Source: JBBQUN01 sp963717115
GTDB taxonomy: Bacteria > Actinomycetota > Acidimicrobiia > Acidimicrobiales > SZUA-35
DNA: 64,000 bases
NCBI GenBank assembly: GCA_963717115.1
Contig: CAVQVO010000020.1
Coordinates: 1,116,001-1,180,000, forward strand
Direction of reading: 5' to 3'
Positions 50,794 to 59,164 of the stretch are shown piece by piece. Below the pieces are notes generated by a model that did no database searches, was not told the origin of the DNA, and saw only the letters and a list, made by a program, of their open reading frames with translations. Each line of letters begins with the position of its first letter. The stretch's first letter is position 1. The translations under genes and the position numbers were made by a program.

Positions 50794-51360
50794 ATGACCA
50801 CCACCGAAGAAGCTCCCACCGTCGACAACGGTGTCAATGTCGAAGCCCTGCTGGGCGCCCGGGCGCATCTGACCGACGTCCCGGAGCTCGCGAAGTTCCG
50901 TTGGCGGGCACGCTGCGAATGGGTGAAAGGCACCCACAGCCGCAGCACGGTCTCCGACTTCTCGGGCCTCGGCGCCGAACAGGCCCACCGCCGGCCGTAC
51001 TCGATCGACGCCGACCATCCCGAGATCTTCGCCTCCGAGGACAACGGCGCGACTCCCCCCGAGGCGGTCCTGGCCGCCCTGGCCAGCTGCCTGACGGCCG
51101 GAGTCGCCACCGTTGCCACCCACCGAGGTGTCCAGCTTCGGTCGGTGACCGCAACCATCGAAGGCGACATGGACCTGCAGGGCATCCTCGGAATCGACGG
51201 CGACGTCCGCAACGGTTTCGGCGGCATCACGGTGACCTACGACATCGATGCCGATGCCTCCAAGGCCGACATCGAAGCGATCGTCGCACAATCCCAGAAG
51301 CGTTCGGCGGTCTTCGACATCGTGGCCAACCCAACGGCCATTCGCGTCGAGGTCGCCTGA
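50794..51360 (+). CDS. OsmC family protein
   Basis: A 188-residue OsmC/Ohr-fold protein, likely a thiol peroxidase or a relative of unknown activity. One conserved Cys is visible in LAALASCLTAGVAT; the second expected position is not obvious, so Ohr-type activity is uncertain. GGAGG at 50783-50787 lies 6 bases before ATG 50794. It is followed 5 bases later by a flavin monooxygenase gene, so they are probably co-transcribed. Confidence 0.9.
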   Translation: MTTTEEAPTVDNGVNVEALLGARAHLTDVPELAKFRWRARCEWVKGTHSRSTVSDFSGLGAEQAHRRPYSIDADHPEIFASEDNGATPPEAVLAALASCLTAGVATVATHRGVQLRSVTATIEGDMDLQGILGIDGDVRNGFGGITVTYDIDADASKADIEAIVAQSQKRSAVFDIVANPTAIRVEVA

Positions 51361-51365
51361 GACCC

Positions 51366-52601
51366 ATGGACCCCACCACCGTCGTCGTCATCGGCGCCGG
51401 CCAGGCGGGACTCGCGATGAGCCACCACCTCTCCGGTCGAGGAATCGACCACGTCGTCCTCGACCGGGGGGAGGTCGCCAACTCCTGGCGGACCGAGCGG
51501 TGGGATTCGCTGCGACTGCTCACGCCGAACTGGATGACCCGGCTGCCGGGTCACCGCTACCGCGGGCCCGACCCCGACGGTTTCATGACCCGCGAGGAGA
51601 CCGTCTCGTTCCTCGCCGGATACGGCTCGGTCTTCGGTGCGCCGATCCGGACCCACGTCACGGTGCGAGAGGTGCGGGCGCGACACCGGGGCTTCGAGGT
51701 GCTGACCGACCAGGGTTGCTGGTCGTGCGACGCCGTGGTGGCAGCGACGGGAGCTTCGAGCGAGCCACACCTTCCGGCCGCCGCCGCTGACCTTCCGACT
51801 CGCATCGTGCAGTTGACGGCGCTGACCTATCGCAACCCCGACCAGCTCGGGAGCGGCGACGTCCTCGTTGTCGGTGCGTCGGCTTCGGGTGCACAGATCG
51901 CCGACGAACTGCAGCGCAGTGGGCGACCGGTCACCCTGGCCGTCGGCGAACACATCCGTCTGCCCCGCCACTATCGAGGTCGCGACATCCACTGGTGGAT
52001 GGACGCGATCGGCCAGCTCGACGAGCGATACGACGAGGTCGAAGACCTCGATCGGGCCCGGCGACTCCCCTCGCTCCAGCTGGTGGGGAGTCCCGAACAC
52101 CGCACCCTCGATCTCAACACGCTGACGGCGTCGGGGGTCGAGGTCGTCGGCCGACTCGCCCGCATCATCGGCGACACCGCCCAGTTCTCCGGAGGATTGC
52201 CCAACCTCGTCGCCAACGCCGACCTGAAGCAGAATCGACTGCTCGAGCGCATCGACGACCACGCCACCGATCACGGCCTCGACGCCGACCTGCCCCGACC
52301 CGAGCGACCGCGACCGACCGTGCTCGGCACCGTGCCGACCGAGATCGATCTGCGTCGGTTCGAGACCGTCGTCTGGGCCACGGGCTACCGGCCGGGCTAC
52401 GCCTACCTGGATCCGGCGGCCTTCGACCGGCGTGGGCGCGTCGTGCACGACGGTGGCATCTGCGCCCTCCCCGGCCTGTACCTGGTCGGTCTCCCCTTCC
52501 TCCGCCGCCGCAAGTCGAGCTTCATCGACGGCGTGGGGCCCGACGTCGCCGAGCTCATGGATCACCTGTGCGCCCACCTCGTGCGGCGGATTCGGGCCTG
52601 A
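51366..52601 (+). CDS. Flavin-containing monooxygenase-like NAD(P)/FAD oxidoreductase
   Basis: A 411-residue flavoprotein. The FAD Rossmann motif VVVIGAGQAGLAMSHHL is at the N-terminus and the NADPH motif VLVVGASASGAQIADELQ near residue 170. A late ATG-type motif reads VVWATGYRPGY. Related enzymes oxidise N, S or lipid substrates. ATG 51366 follows the osmC stop by 5 bases. The substrate is unknown. Confidence 0.9.
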   Translation: MDPTTVVVIGAGQAGLAMSHHLSGRGIDHVVLDRGEVANSWRTERWDSLRLLTPNWMTRLPGHRYRGPDPDGFMTREETVSFLAGYGSVFGAPIRTHVTVREVRARHRGFEVLTDQGCWSCDAVVAATGASSEPHLPAAAADLPTRIVQLTALTYRNPDQLGSGDVLVVGASASGAQIADELQRSGRPVTLAVGEHIRLPRHYRGRDIHWWMDAIGQLDERYDEVEDLDRARRLPSLQLVGSPEHRTLDLNTLTASGVEVVGRLARIIGDTAQFSGGLPNLVANADLKQNRLLERIDDHATDHGLDADLPRPERPRPTVLGTVPTEIDLRRFETVVWATGYRPGYAYLDPAAFDRRGRVVHDGGICALPGLYLVGLPFLRRRKSSFIDGVGPDVAELMDHLCAHLVRRIRA

Positions 52602-52609
52602 CGCCGGAG

Positions 52610-55180
52610 TCAGTCGAGATGGGGTCGGCCGAGCAGGGCATTGCGGGTCCGGCCGACGATGGTCCCCACCGGCATGGCGGCCCCGACGGCACGCTGCTCG
52701 GCCATGCGCTCCGATCCCAGTCGTTGGAACAGCGAGTCGCGGGTCTCGAAGGCCAGATCCCGAAGGGTCGTCATCACCGGGGGCCCTCCCATCGTGGTGT
52801 GGGCCTCGATGGCGCCGAGGACCTGGGCGGCGAGTTCGTCCTGCCCGATCCGGTCGAGTCCGACCACACACCGGGAGAGCGTGTGCCATTGCTGCGCCCA
52901 TTCCCCGGCGCGAAACCAGGTGTCGACCATCTGCGCCAGACCTTCGCATCCTTCCACCACGCGACCCTGGTGGACGAGCAGGCCGCTGGCCTCGGTCCGG
53001 GCGAACGCGCTCATCCAGCGATTCCCCGCCGACCGGGCCAACCAGTCGGCGGTGGCGAAGGCTTCGAGCGCCGCTGCGTCGTCCTTCTCGGTGGCGAATC
53101 CCTCGGCCACCGAGGCCGAAGCCAGGTCGGTCGGGCTCCCCGTCCGTCGCCCGGCCTCCCGGGATCGGGCGATCAGTTCCCGGGCCTCGTCGGAGCGTCC
53201 GAGCGAACTCGAGGCGACCGACGCCATGTAGAAGGCGTGGGCTCGACGGGAGTGGTCTCGGGAGTCCTCGGCCAACTCGATCAGGCGGGCCCCCTCGACG
53301 AGACCCGCTTCGATCTGTCCGGTCGCGTACAGCACGTTCGCCAACACCCGTTCGACGAGCCCGGACGGTGTGATGCCCGACTCGCACTCGGCCTGCCTGG
53401 CCGTCTCGGCGAGGGACAGGGCTCCCCCGAAGTCACCGCGGACCCATGCCCCATAGGCGCGAACGCCGGTGACGACCGACCAGAGCCGATGGCCGTCGCC
53501 GCCCTCGAGCGCGCCCGCCGAGTCGGCCCACGCGAAGACCTCGTAGCGCAGGGTGCGCATGGCGTACTCCCGGAGCGAACCGATCAGACCGAAGGCGGTG
53601 TCGAAGTCGTCGATCTCGAGGGCGAACCGCTGCGCCGAACGCAGATCGGCGAAGGCGGCATCGGCGCGGAGCACCGACTGGTGTTCGGTCGACGATCGCA
53701 GCCCGCACTCCACCGATGCCGCGACGGCCGCATGATGCTGCGCATGACTCTCGAAGAGCTCCACGCTCGCCTGGTCGCCGAGGCGTCCCCGGCCGTACTC
53801 GCGCAGCGTTTCGAGCATCTCGTACTGGATGCCACCGTGTGATGGCCGCCGGACGGCGACCATCGACCGCCGGGTGAGGCGGGTCAGCAGGTCGAGGACG
53901 TCGTCACCGCGGCAGACCGACTCCGCCGCCTCGAGATCGAAGGGACCGGCGAAGACCGCCAGCGATGCGAACAGCGCCCGCTCGTCGTCGTCGAGGAGAT
54001 CGTAGGACCAGCTGATCGCGTCGTGCAGGGTTCGGTGGCGAGGGTCGGCTCCCCGTCGGACGCCTTTGAGGAGCCGGAACCGCTCGTCCAGGCGTCGGGC
54101 GACCTCGGCGACGTCGATCGCACTGGTCCGTGAGGCGGCGAGCTCGATGGCGAGCGGGATCCCGTCGAGGCGGCGGCAGATCTCGAGGACGGCGGGCGTG
54201 GAAGCGCCGTCGAGCTCGAATCGGGGGTCGGCGGCCCGGGCCCGCTCGACGAACAGGGACACCGCCGGGATCGTGGCGATCTCGGCCGGCGTCGTGACGC
54301 CCCGCTCGGAGCGGTCGTTGCCGGCCGTCCGCAACGGTTCCACGGGCCACACGTGTTCGCCGGCCAGCGCAAGCGGTTCGCGGCTCGTCGCCACGATCGA
54401 GACGTGGGGAGCCGCCTGGAGGATCCGCTCGACGAGCATCGCCACCGGCTCGACGAGGTGTTCGCAGTTGTCGAGGACGAGCAACACCTGACGCGGCCGC
54501 AACATGTCGACGATGGCGTCCTCGATCGAGTCCCGCTGACTGGTGTTCACGTCGAGCGCCGTTGCGAAGGCACCGAATGTGGCGTCTCGATCGACCACGG
54601 TGACCAGTTCGACGACGAACACCCCGTCGGCGAAGTTGCGCTCGATCCTGCGGGCGAGCTCGAAGCCAACGGCAGTCTTGCCGACCCCACTGGTCCCCAC
54701 CAGGGTGAGCAGCCGGGTCGAAGCCTGATGCCCGACGAGTTCGGCGAGGAGGTCGTCGCGTCCGATGAGCCGCTGCACGGCCACCGGCAACGACGACCCG
54801 CTCGTGGGGACGGCGACGTCGGACCGGCGTTGGGCCCGGGTCCTCGGCCGAGGCGAACGAGCCCGATCCTCGACGACTCGAACCTCGGCGATGAACTCGT
54901 AGCCCTTGCCATGGACGGTCCGCACGACTCGCTGGTTGGTGCCGTCGTCGCCGACGGCCTGGCGAACCGACTTGATCCTCGTCGTCAGCGCCGATTCGCT
55001 GACGAATCGGTCGCCCCACACCTCGTCGAGGAGTTCCTCCTTGCGCACCATGGCGCCCCGACGCTCGATGAGGACGCTCAGCAGATCGAAGACCTGGGGC
55101 TCGAGCGCCACGTCGATTCCGGCACGGCGAAACACGATCCGACCGAGATCAAGCTCGCAATCGTCGAATCGCAGGATCAT
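52610..55180 (-). CDS. Winged-helix regulator with NB-ARC-like ATPase and TPR-type repeats
   Basis: An 856-residue regulator of the COG3903/AfsR-like type. Residues 1-100 form an OmpR-type winged helix (FDLLSVLIERRGAMVRKEEL, RTVHGKGYEF). An AAA/NB-ARC-like ATPase follows: P-loop GTSGVGKT at 162-169, Walker B VLLVLDNCEHLVEP and the RNBS-like IVATSREPLAL. The rest (about 480-856) is a helical repeat region. ATG 55180 is the start of the family domain; the frame upstream to 55375 is unlikely. The ligand is unknown. Confidence 0.9.
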   Translation of the reverse strand: MILRFDDCELDLGRIVFRRAGIDVALEPQVFDLLSVLIERRGAMVRKEELLDEVWGDRFVSESALTTRIKSVRQAVGDDGTNQRVVRTVHGKGYEFIAEVRVVEDRARSPRPRTRAQRRSDVAVPTSGSSLPVAVQRLIGRDDLLAELVGHQASTRLLTLVGTSGVGKTAVGFELARRIERNFADGVFVVELVTVVDRDATFGAFATALDVNTSQRDSIEDAIVDMLRPRQVLLVLDNCEHLVEPVAMLVERILQAAPHVSIVATSREPLALAGEHVWPVEPLRTAGNDRSERGVTTPAEIATIPAVSLFVERARAADPRFELDGASTPAVLEICRRLDGIPLAIELAASRTSAIDVAEVARRLDERFRLLKGVRRGADPRHRTLHDAISWSYDLLDDDERALFASLAVFAGPFDLEAAESVCRGDDVLDLLTRLTRRSMVAVRRPSHGGIQYEMLETLREYGRGRLGDQASVELFESHAQHHAAVAASVECGLRSSTEHQSVLRADAAFADLRSAQRFALEIDDFDTAFGLIGSLREYAMRTLRYEVFAWADSAGALEGGDGHRLWSVVTGVRAYGAWVRGDFGGALSLAETARQAECESGITPSGLVERVLANVLYATGQIEAGLVEGARLIELAEDSRDHSRRAHAFYMASVASSSLGRSDEARELIARSREAGRRTGSPTDLASASVAEGFATEKDDAAALEAFATADWLARSAGNRWMSAFARTEASGLLVHQGRVVEGCEGLAQMVDTWFRAGEWAQQWHTLSRCVVGLDRIGQDELAAQVLGAIEAHTTMGGPPVMTTLRDLAFETRDSLFQRLGSERMAEQRAVGAAMPVGTIVGRTRNALLGRPHLD

Positions 55181-55433
55181 CGACAGCCCCCTCGGCTTTT
55201 TCGAGGCCGGGTCGGCCGACCGCCGACACCGCATCGGATCGCCTCCGGACCTGCAGGAAACACCGTCGGAGGTGCGGACCGATGCTCCTCCACCGTAGTT
55301 CGGCAACGTCGACGCCACCGGAGTCCGATGGAATCGGCGCTCCCACTCGGCCCCGATCTTCCCGTCCGTCGGCACCAGCGATCCGCTCGTGTCATGGTGG
55401 CCGGAACGCCGATGCCCGAGACGAGGTCAGAAC

Positions 55434-55814
55434 ATGAAGGTGTGGTTCGACGGAACGCAGACGATCGATTGCACGATCGACGACGTGAAGGAGTCGCTCG
55501 GCGACCTCGGTCGACACCATGTCGGCGTGGTGGGTCGCTTGCCGGGGCCTGTGAACCGGGGCAGCGCCCGACAGGTCGAGACCGAGCGTGCGTGGTCGAG
55601 TTCGACGAGACCTACGAGGCCGGTTCCGGGTCACGGCCAACTCACCATCTTCACGAGTTCACCGAGCGACGGCGGGGTCACCCATCGACTCGTGATGAGC
55701 GACGTCGAGGCAAACGGGCTCCTCGGTTTCTTCTATCGGCGATTCGGCTCGGCCAAGATGGGCAAGGCCTTTCTGGCGGCCTCCGCCGGTCATCTCGCGA
55801 ACCGACCGGCCTGA
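55434..55814 (+). CDS. Small SRPBCC-like protein, possibly with two frameshifts
   Basis: A 126-residue frame. The C-terminal half (LTIFTSSPSDGGVTHRLVMS then LLGFFYRRFGSAKMGKAF) resembles the end of a helix-grip (SRPBCC) protein. The middle, ERAWSSSTRPTRPVPGHG, looks out of frame: the next frame there reads CVVEFDETYEAGSG, which fits the fold better. One missing base near 55590 and one extra near 55622 would join all three parts. The gene may be real, damaged or mis-sequenced. Confidence 0.5.
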   Translation: MKVWFDGTQTIDCTIDDVKESLGDLGRHHVGVVGRLPGPVNRGSARQVETERAWSSSTRPTRPVPGHGQLTIFTSSPSDGGVTHRLVMSDVEANGLLGFFYRRFGSAKMGKAFLAASAGHLANRPA

Positions 55815-55838
55815 TTCGATCGTGCGGTGGCGGGGCGG

Positions 55839-56091
55839 TCAGGTCCGCTCCATCGGTGGGCCGATGATGTCGCAATCGAACTGGGCCGCGTGGGCGACCA
55901 GCCCCGGAACGTCGACCGGCGTCTGAGCGGGAAGGAAGGAGTCGGTCGTCACGGGTCGGCTGCCCTCGACGTGGAAGTTCTCGAAGCCTGCCGGCGTGAT
56001 CATCTCCAGGTAGCGGGCCGTTTCGCTGTCGACCCGGAAGGTGTGCGGAACCTCCTTCGGCAACCAGGCCACCTGGCCTGGACCTCGATCG
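55839..56091 (-). pseudogene. Cupin C-terminal fragment
   Basis: The last 80 or so codons of a cupin gene, WLPKEVPHTF, then PAGFENFHVEGSRP and CDIIGPPMERT, closely like the end of the complete cupin at 61423. The upstream (N-terminal) part is missing and no start codon or family sequence lies beyond about 56091. It abuts the TetR remnant at that point. Confidence 0.7.
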
Positions 56092-56101
56092 CGAAACGCA
56101 G

Positions 56102-56350
56102 CGACGTCGACGCAGCGGGGCCACGAGCGTGGTCGCCTCGGTGACCGAGGTGGCGACCCTCGCGCCCGGCCTCGATCCGGATCGTGCCGTCGACCTCGTG
56201 TGGCTCCTGAACAGCCCGGCGGTGCATCAACAGCTGGTTCGACGCTCCGGGTGGTCGAACGACGACTACGCCGACTGGCTGGGCGGCGCGCTCGTGCGAG
56301 AACTCCTCGGACCGCAGGCGACGCAACCGGCTCCGGTCGTCGACCCTTGA
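56102..56350 (+). pseudogene. TetR regulator C-terminal fragment
   Basis: The frame from about 56102 to the TGA at 56348-56350 carries the end of a TetR-type ligand domain, DPDRAVDLVWLLNSPAVHQQ then LVRRSGWSNDDYADW and a final helix. The DNA-binding half is absent. It looks like a remnant. A GTG at 56129 could give a 73-residue product of no likely function. Confidence 0.6.
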
Positions 56351-56381
56351 CCGTCCGGGCCATCAGGGGGACCATCGACCC

Positions 56382-56852
56382 ATGACCGTTTCCCCGATCC
56401 CCGACCGACTCGCCTCGGTGACTGCCTCGCTGGTGGTCTCGCCGTGCGCCGAGGCCATCGACTTCTACGTCGAGGCGTTGGGTGCCATCGAGGTCGGACC
56501 GCGGATGACCGGTCCCGATGGCCGGATCGGTCACGCCGAACTCGAGATCGCCGGCAGCGTCATCATGGTGGCCGACGAATGGCCCGGCGGTCCCACCCAG
56601 TCCCCGAGCTCCCTGGGTGGGTCGACTTCGGCGTTGTTCATCTACACCGAGGACGCGCCCGAGCTCTGGCAGCGAGCCGTCGATGCGGGCGCCGAGGTCG
56701 TCTTCCCGTTCGAGATGCAGTTCTACGGCGACGAGGGGGGACGAGTCCGAGACCCGTTCGGACACACGTGGGGCATCGGCCGCCACGTCGAAGACGTCGA
56801 CCCCGACGAGATGGCGCGGCGGATGGCGTCGTTCTACACCGACACCGACTGA
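56382..56852 (+). CDS. VOC family protein (PhnB-like)
   Basis: A 156-residue vicinal-oxygen-chelate protein of the PhnB/YtfJ type. ASLVVSPCAEAIDFYVEALG starts the first module; ALFIYTEDAPELWQRAVDAG and RVRDPFGHTWGIGRHVEDV form the second. The typical GHTWGIGRH ending carries the metal-site His. The ligand is unknown. It follows the TetR remnant by 31 bases and is complete. Confidence 0.88.
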   Translation: MTVSPIPDRLASVTASLVVSPCAEAIDFYVEALGAIEVGPRMTGPDGRIGHAELEIAGSVIMVADEWPGGPTQSPSSLGGSTSALFIYTEDAPELWQRAVDAGAEVVFPFEMQFYGDEGGRVRDPFGHTWGIGRHVEDVDPDEMARRMASFYTDTD

Positions 56853-56907
56853 TCTCATGGTCGAGCCCGCTCCTCCGCTCGGTCGGAGCGATCGGGGTTG
56901 CGGCTCC

Positions 56908-56913
56908 TACGAT
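56908..56913 (+). promoter_or_regulatory. -10 element of the gene at 56920
   Basis: TACGAT lies 6 bases before ATG 56920, fitting the leaderless pattern. Confidence 0.45.
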
Positions 56914-56919
56914 GGTCCC

Positions 56920-57387
56920 ATGGCTTCCATCCAGTTCGACGTCCGCCACGAGTTCGAGTCCCCGGCGAAGGACGTGTGGGACGAGCTCGTCGACTGGGCC
57001 GGTCACGCCGCCTGGATCCCGGCGACCCGGGTCGATGTCCACACCGACGACCCGACGGCGGTCGGAGCGACGTTCACCGCGTACACGGGGTTCGGCCGGC
57101 TGGCACTCGAGGACCGGATGAAGGTCACCCGGTGCGACTGGTCGGCGGACTCCTCGTCGGGCGACTGCGAGGTCGAGAAGCTCGGGCCGGTCCTGAAGGG
57201 CCGCGCCGGGTTCACCGTCGAACCCGACGGCGACGGATCGGTCCTGCACTGGTTCGAGGACGTGACGGTCCCCTGGGTTCCCCAGTTCGCCGCCCCGGTC
57301 GTCGGCCGCCTCGGTGCGATCGGTTTCAAGACGGGCATGCGCAAGCTCGCCAAACTGCTCGCTCGCCGCAACCCGGTCGACCACTGA
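56920..57387 (+). CDS. SRPBCC family protein
   Basis: A 155-residue helix-grip protein (polyketide cyclase-like). FDVRHEFESPAKDVWDELVD and the C-terminal helix GFKTGMRKLAKLLARR are typical. An SRPBCC ligand pocket is expected, but the ligand is unknown. It is convergent with the candidate selenoprotein gene, with 48 bases between the stops. Confidence 0.83.
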   Translation: MASIQFDVRHEFESPAKDVWDELVDWAGHAAWIPATRVDVHTDDPTAVGATFTAYTGFGRLALEDRMKVTRCDWSADSSSGDCEVEKLGPVLKGRAGFTVEPDGDGSVLHWFEDVTVPWVPQFAAPVVGRLGAIGFKTGMRKLAKLLARRNPVDH

Positions 57388-57435
57388 CATCGGGGTTGAC
57401 GCCGCACGTGCGAGTTCTTGTCGCTCCGACCCGGA

Positions 57436-57948
57436 TCAGCTCGGGATGGGAACACCCATCACTGGCATGGACTCCGGCTCGAGGCCGAGCACGATCAGCT
57501 GTTTCGAGAAGCCGATGAACGTTCCCATGGCGTAGGTCAGCTCGACGATCTCGGCGTCGGTGAACTCCTGCCTCAGGCGGGTCTCGATCTCGGCGTCGGG
57601 CCCGGACCCCCCACTCAGCAGACGATCGGCCCACGCCAGGGCGGTCTTGTAGCGCTCGGGAAGGTGTCCGTCCTGATGATCGTCGGTGATCCCGTCGACG
57701 AGTTCCTCGGTGAGACCGGCCTCACGGGCCTGGTCGAAACGGATCTGTCGTCAGAGGCCGCAGTCGGTCACCCGGGCGTTGCGCAGACGGATGAGCTCCT
57801 TCACGTCGACGTCGAGCACACCCTTGGACCACAGGGTGGCGTACATGGCGTCGAAGGCCTGGCGAACGGCCGGGCTGTGCGCCATGACGGTGCGGCTCGA
57901 GGGGGATCGTCCCTCGATGGCCGACGGCAGGCGAGGCGTGGTCGACAT
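57436..57948 (-). CDS. AhpD/carboxymuconolactone-decarboxylase-like protein, candidate selenoprotein (in-frame TGA)
   Basis: A 170-residue AhpD-like frame read continuously only if TGA at 57751-57753 is decoded. The text before it, LIRLRNARVTDCG-L, and after it, RQIRFDQAREAGLTEEL, are both family sequence, so no bases are lost. The TGA stands at residue 66 of a C63-G-L-x66 motif, exactly where AhpD-type proteins have the second Cys of CxxC. A C-G-L-U motif would be a redox selenoprotein active site. The stop is TGA 57436-57438. Alternatives are a nonsense mutation or a miscalled Cys codon (TGC/TGT). The stop of the upstream partner gene shares its base 57948. Confidence 0.72.
57714..57735 (-). 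promoter_or_regulatory. Possible bacterial SECIS hairpin
   Basis: Fifteen bases after the in-frame TGA, GACC-A-GGCC-CGTGA-GGCC-GGTC folds into an 8-bp stem with one bulged A and a 5-base loop. The loop lies 25-29 bases after the TGA and has a G at its second position and a GU step, features expected of bacterial SECIS elements. Such stems also arise by chance in GC-rich coding DNA. Confidence 0.4.
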
Positions 57949-58418
57949 CAGTCGTCTCCTTCGGAGCGGCCCGTCAGGAGGGCGTTGTCGAATCGGTGGG
58001 TGTTGTCCCAGATTGCGAGGGCGGTGGTGAGCGTGATCACGCCGTCGGGACCGATGTGGCCGGCGACCTCGGCGACCTGCTGGTCGGTCACCCCGTGGAT
58101 GTCGATGACGTACTGCTCGGCGAGCCCCAGACAGGCCTTTGCCGCCGCATCGAATCCGGGGTGGGTCGGCCAGCGGCTCAGGTCGGCAACGAGTGACTCG
58201 TCGAGACCGGCGTCCACAGCGGCCGCCGATCGAGGTTCGCTCCAGGCCCGTTCATTGCCAAGGATGGTGGCGGTCCGCAGTCGGCAGTACTCGAGCAGGC
58301 GGGCATCGAGCTCCGATCGCCACACCTCGTCGAGGACCCGATGGTGATCGGCGGCCAATGCCGGGACGAGCGCCAGCAGATCGTCGCGGGACGATGCGTT
58401 CTCGACCAGCCAACTCAT
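57948..58418 (-). CDS. Carboxymuconolactone-decarboxylase-like protein
   Basis: A 156-residue AhpD-fold protein without a CxxC motif. Helical sequence includes LLEYCRLRTATILGNERAWSE and a later HGVTDQQVAEVAGHIGPDGV segment. Its TGA stop shares its last base with the ATG of the candidate selenoprotein gene (TGATG), so the pair is coupled and may form a complex in which this one is the non-redox partner. The substrate is unknown. Confidence 0.83.
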   Translation of the reverse strand: MSWLVENASSRDDLLALVPALAADHHRVLDEVWRSELDARLLEYCRLRTATILGNERAWSEPRSAAAVDAGLDESLVADLSRWPTHPGFDAAAKACLGLAEQYVIDIHGVTDQQVAEVAGHIGPDGVITLTTALAIWDNTHRFDNALLTGRSEGDD

Positions 58419-58527
58419 CGGGTCCCCCTCACCGGCGTGACGCTAGTCCACGCGCCGCCCCGGCGTGCACGACCGATCGAGTAGGGTCGAATCATCATTG
58501 GTCCTCGGGCGAGGATGCGAGGAGCCC

Positions 58528-58935
58528 ATGAACCTGCTGCGAGATTTCCGGCACTATCTGTTCACGACGCGAGCGCTGGACCTGGCCATCGGGGTGGTCG
58601 TCGGCGTCGCCTTCGGAACCGTGATCAAGTCGTTCGTGGACAACCTGGTGAGTCCGCTCCTGTCCATCGTGGGAAACGTCGACTTCTCGGACCTGTCGTT
58701 CTCGATCCGAGGCGGTGAGTTCCTCTACGGCCGCTTCATCAACGACGTCATCGCCTTCCTGCTCGTTGCACTCACCGTGTTCCTTGCGGTCGTTCGACCG
58801 AAACGGGCCTACGAGGACGGGCTGCTGGCTCACGCCGAGGCGACCGTCGTGTGCGAGGCCTGTCTGTCGACGATTCCCGCTGCGGCTCGGCGTTGCGCCT
58901 TCTGCCGTGAGGACCGCTCGATCGCCCATGACTGA
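58528..58935 (+). CDS. mscL: Large-conductance mechanosensitive channel with C-terminal zinc ribbon
   Basis: A 135-residue MscL-type channel. MNLLRDFRHYLFTTRALDL starts the amphipathic helix; TM1 reads IGVVVGVAFGTVIKSFVDN and TM2 AFLLVALTVFLAVVRP. The usual cytoplasmic bundle is replaced by a zinc ribbon, CEACLSTIPAAARRCAFC, seen in other actinobacteria. GGAG at 58521-58524 precedes the ATG. The channel opens on osmotic downshift; the ribbon's role is unknown. Confidence 0.9.
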   Translation: MNLLRDFRHYLFTTRALDLAIGVVVGVAFGTVIKSFVDNLVSPLLSIVGNVDFSDLSFSIRGGEFLYGRFINDVIAFLLVALTVFLAVVRPKRAYEDGLLAHAEATVVCEACLSTIPAAARRCAFCREDRSIAHD

Positions 58936-59110
58936 TCGACTCCGCACGAATCGGTCGGACCCGCCAGAGGCCGACGCAGCTCGGCATCGGCTGCCCGAAG
59001 GCGCCCGGCCGGCCGAGGTCGCTCGGGTGTCCGAACTCGCCGGCGAGCGCCTCCACCTCCCGGCCGACGACGCCACCCGGGGTGCTCCGGGAATCGGTTT
59101 CGGGGAGTGA
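58928..59110 (+). CDS. Possible small protein overlapping mscL
   Basis: A 60-residue frame that starts with an ATG 8 bases inside the end of mscL, with a hydrophilic, charged composition (Arg, Asp, Glu, Pro) and no membrane segment or motif. The overlap is compatible with coupling, but the composition is also what random GC-rich frames give. The call is tentative. Confidence 0.25.
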   Translation: MTDRLRTNRSDPPEADAARHRLPEGARPAEVARVSELAGERLHLPADDATRGAPGIGFGE

Positions 59111-59164
59111 CGCGCGGCGATCGGGCCATCGCGGGACTCGGACCGTCTGTGCCATGATGCAGCG

